Shown in pieces: positions 45,539 to 45,631 of a stretch of DNA of 45,631 bases (its first letter is position 1; each line of letters begins with the position of its first letter). Below the pieces are notes generated by a model. That model was not told the origin of the DNA. It searched no databases and worked only from the letters and a program-made list of their open reading frames with translations. This DNA is from Streptomyces sp. GKU 895 (GTDB taxonomy: Bacteria > Actinomycetota > Actinomycetes > Streptomycetales > Streptomycetaceae), in NCBI GenBank assembly GCA_002027195.1, contig MWJO01000068.1, forward strand, positions 1-45,631. The letters run 5' to 3'. The translations under genes and the position numbers were made by a program.

Positions 45539-45631
45539 AGCTCTTCGTCGCCGACGAGGTCGCCTGCCCGCTCGGCGCCCCGCTCGGCGCCCCGGCGTCG
45601 GCGCCCCGCTCGGCGCCCCGCTGGGCATCCC
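45539..45631 (-). other. Low-complexity window edge, possible C-terminal end of a minus-strand gene
   Basis: The last 60 or so bases are tandem copies of CTCGGCGCCCCG. One minus frame reads a Gly-Ala-Pro-Ser repeat followed by GQATSSATKS and a TGA at 45539-45541, which could be the tail of a gene starting outside the window. The repeats change frame once, so this is weak. Confidence 0.25.

Overview
The window is a stretch of very high-GC chromosome from a Streptomyces-type actinomycete. The evidence is the extreme third-position GC, frequent GTG (and one TTG) starts, and the gene content: an actinobacterial ilvB-ilvN-ilvC / serA block, gatC-gatA-orf-gatB, ligA, mnmA with a cysteine desulfurase, two c-di-GMP enzymes resembling Streptomyces CdgC and RmdB, and DUF6191 and DUF427 proteins. 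Most of it looks like conserved core chromosome. No tRNA, rRNA, insertion sequence, prophage or CRISPR array was seen.

Layout, left to right. (1) 1-4970: an ABC uptake operon of the peptide/nickel/opine family (lipoprotein, one fused double permease, two ATPases) behind a Zur-like operator that overlaps its promoter. (2) 4957-7135: a TetR repressor divergent from a DHA2-type MFS exporter, with a leaderless promoter and an operator between them. (3) 7201-12750: serA, then ilvC, ilvN and ilvB, all on the minus strand. ilvB is preceded by an attenuator with a 13-residue Ile/Leu/Val leader peptide. (4) 12870-19753: a membrane GGDEF/degenerate-EAL protein, a 2-hydroxyacid dehydrogenase, an aldo/keto reductase, a G-rich repeat tract, and a secreted sugar dehydrogenase-like lipoprotein. 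(5) 19814-27575: small conserved proteins, a large LuxR-family (LAL) regulator, a GNAT acetyltransferase and an MMPL transporter. (6) 27714-32177: a methyltransferase and the Glu-tRNA(Gln) amidotransferase genes with an embedded small membrane-protein gene. (7) 32245-39852: a cupin, an intact GGDEF-EAL protein, DNA ligase, a core-MetE-like protein, an SDR and a LOG protein. (8) 39904-45511: a DUF427 protein, an alpha/beta hydrolase, the tRNA-thiolation pair mnmA/cysteine desulfurase, an exported amidase, two small membrane proteins and a TetR regulator with three operator-like sites.

A key caveat is that at least ten positions in nine genes read as one-base indels, mostly in short G/C runs. 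On both sides of each break the reading frame matches the expected protein. The affected genes include ilvB, which is needed for branched-chain amino acid synthesis, so sequencing or assembly errors are the likeliest cause. I give such genes as single CDSs spanning the break. I found no unmistakable new system. The most interesting leads are the Zur-like box on a fused-permease transporter, the ilvB attenuator, two c-di-GMP proteins of apparently opposite activity, a 26-bp tandem repeat holding the stop codons of two convergent genes, the triplicated operator of the right-end TetR gene, and the small membrane protein inside the gat operon.
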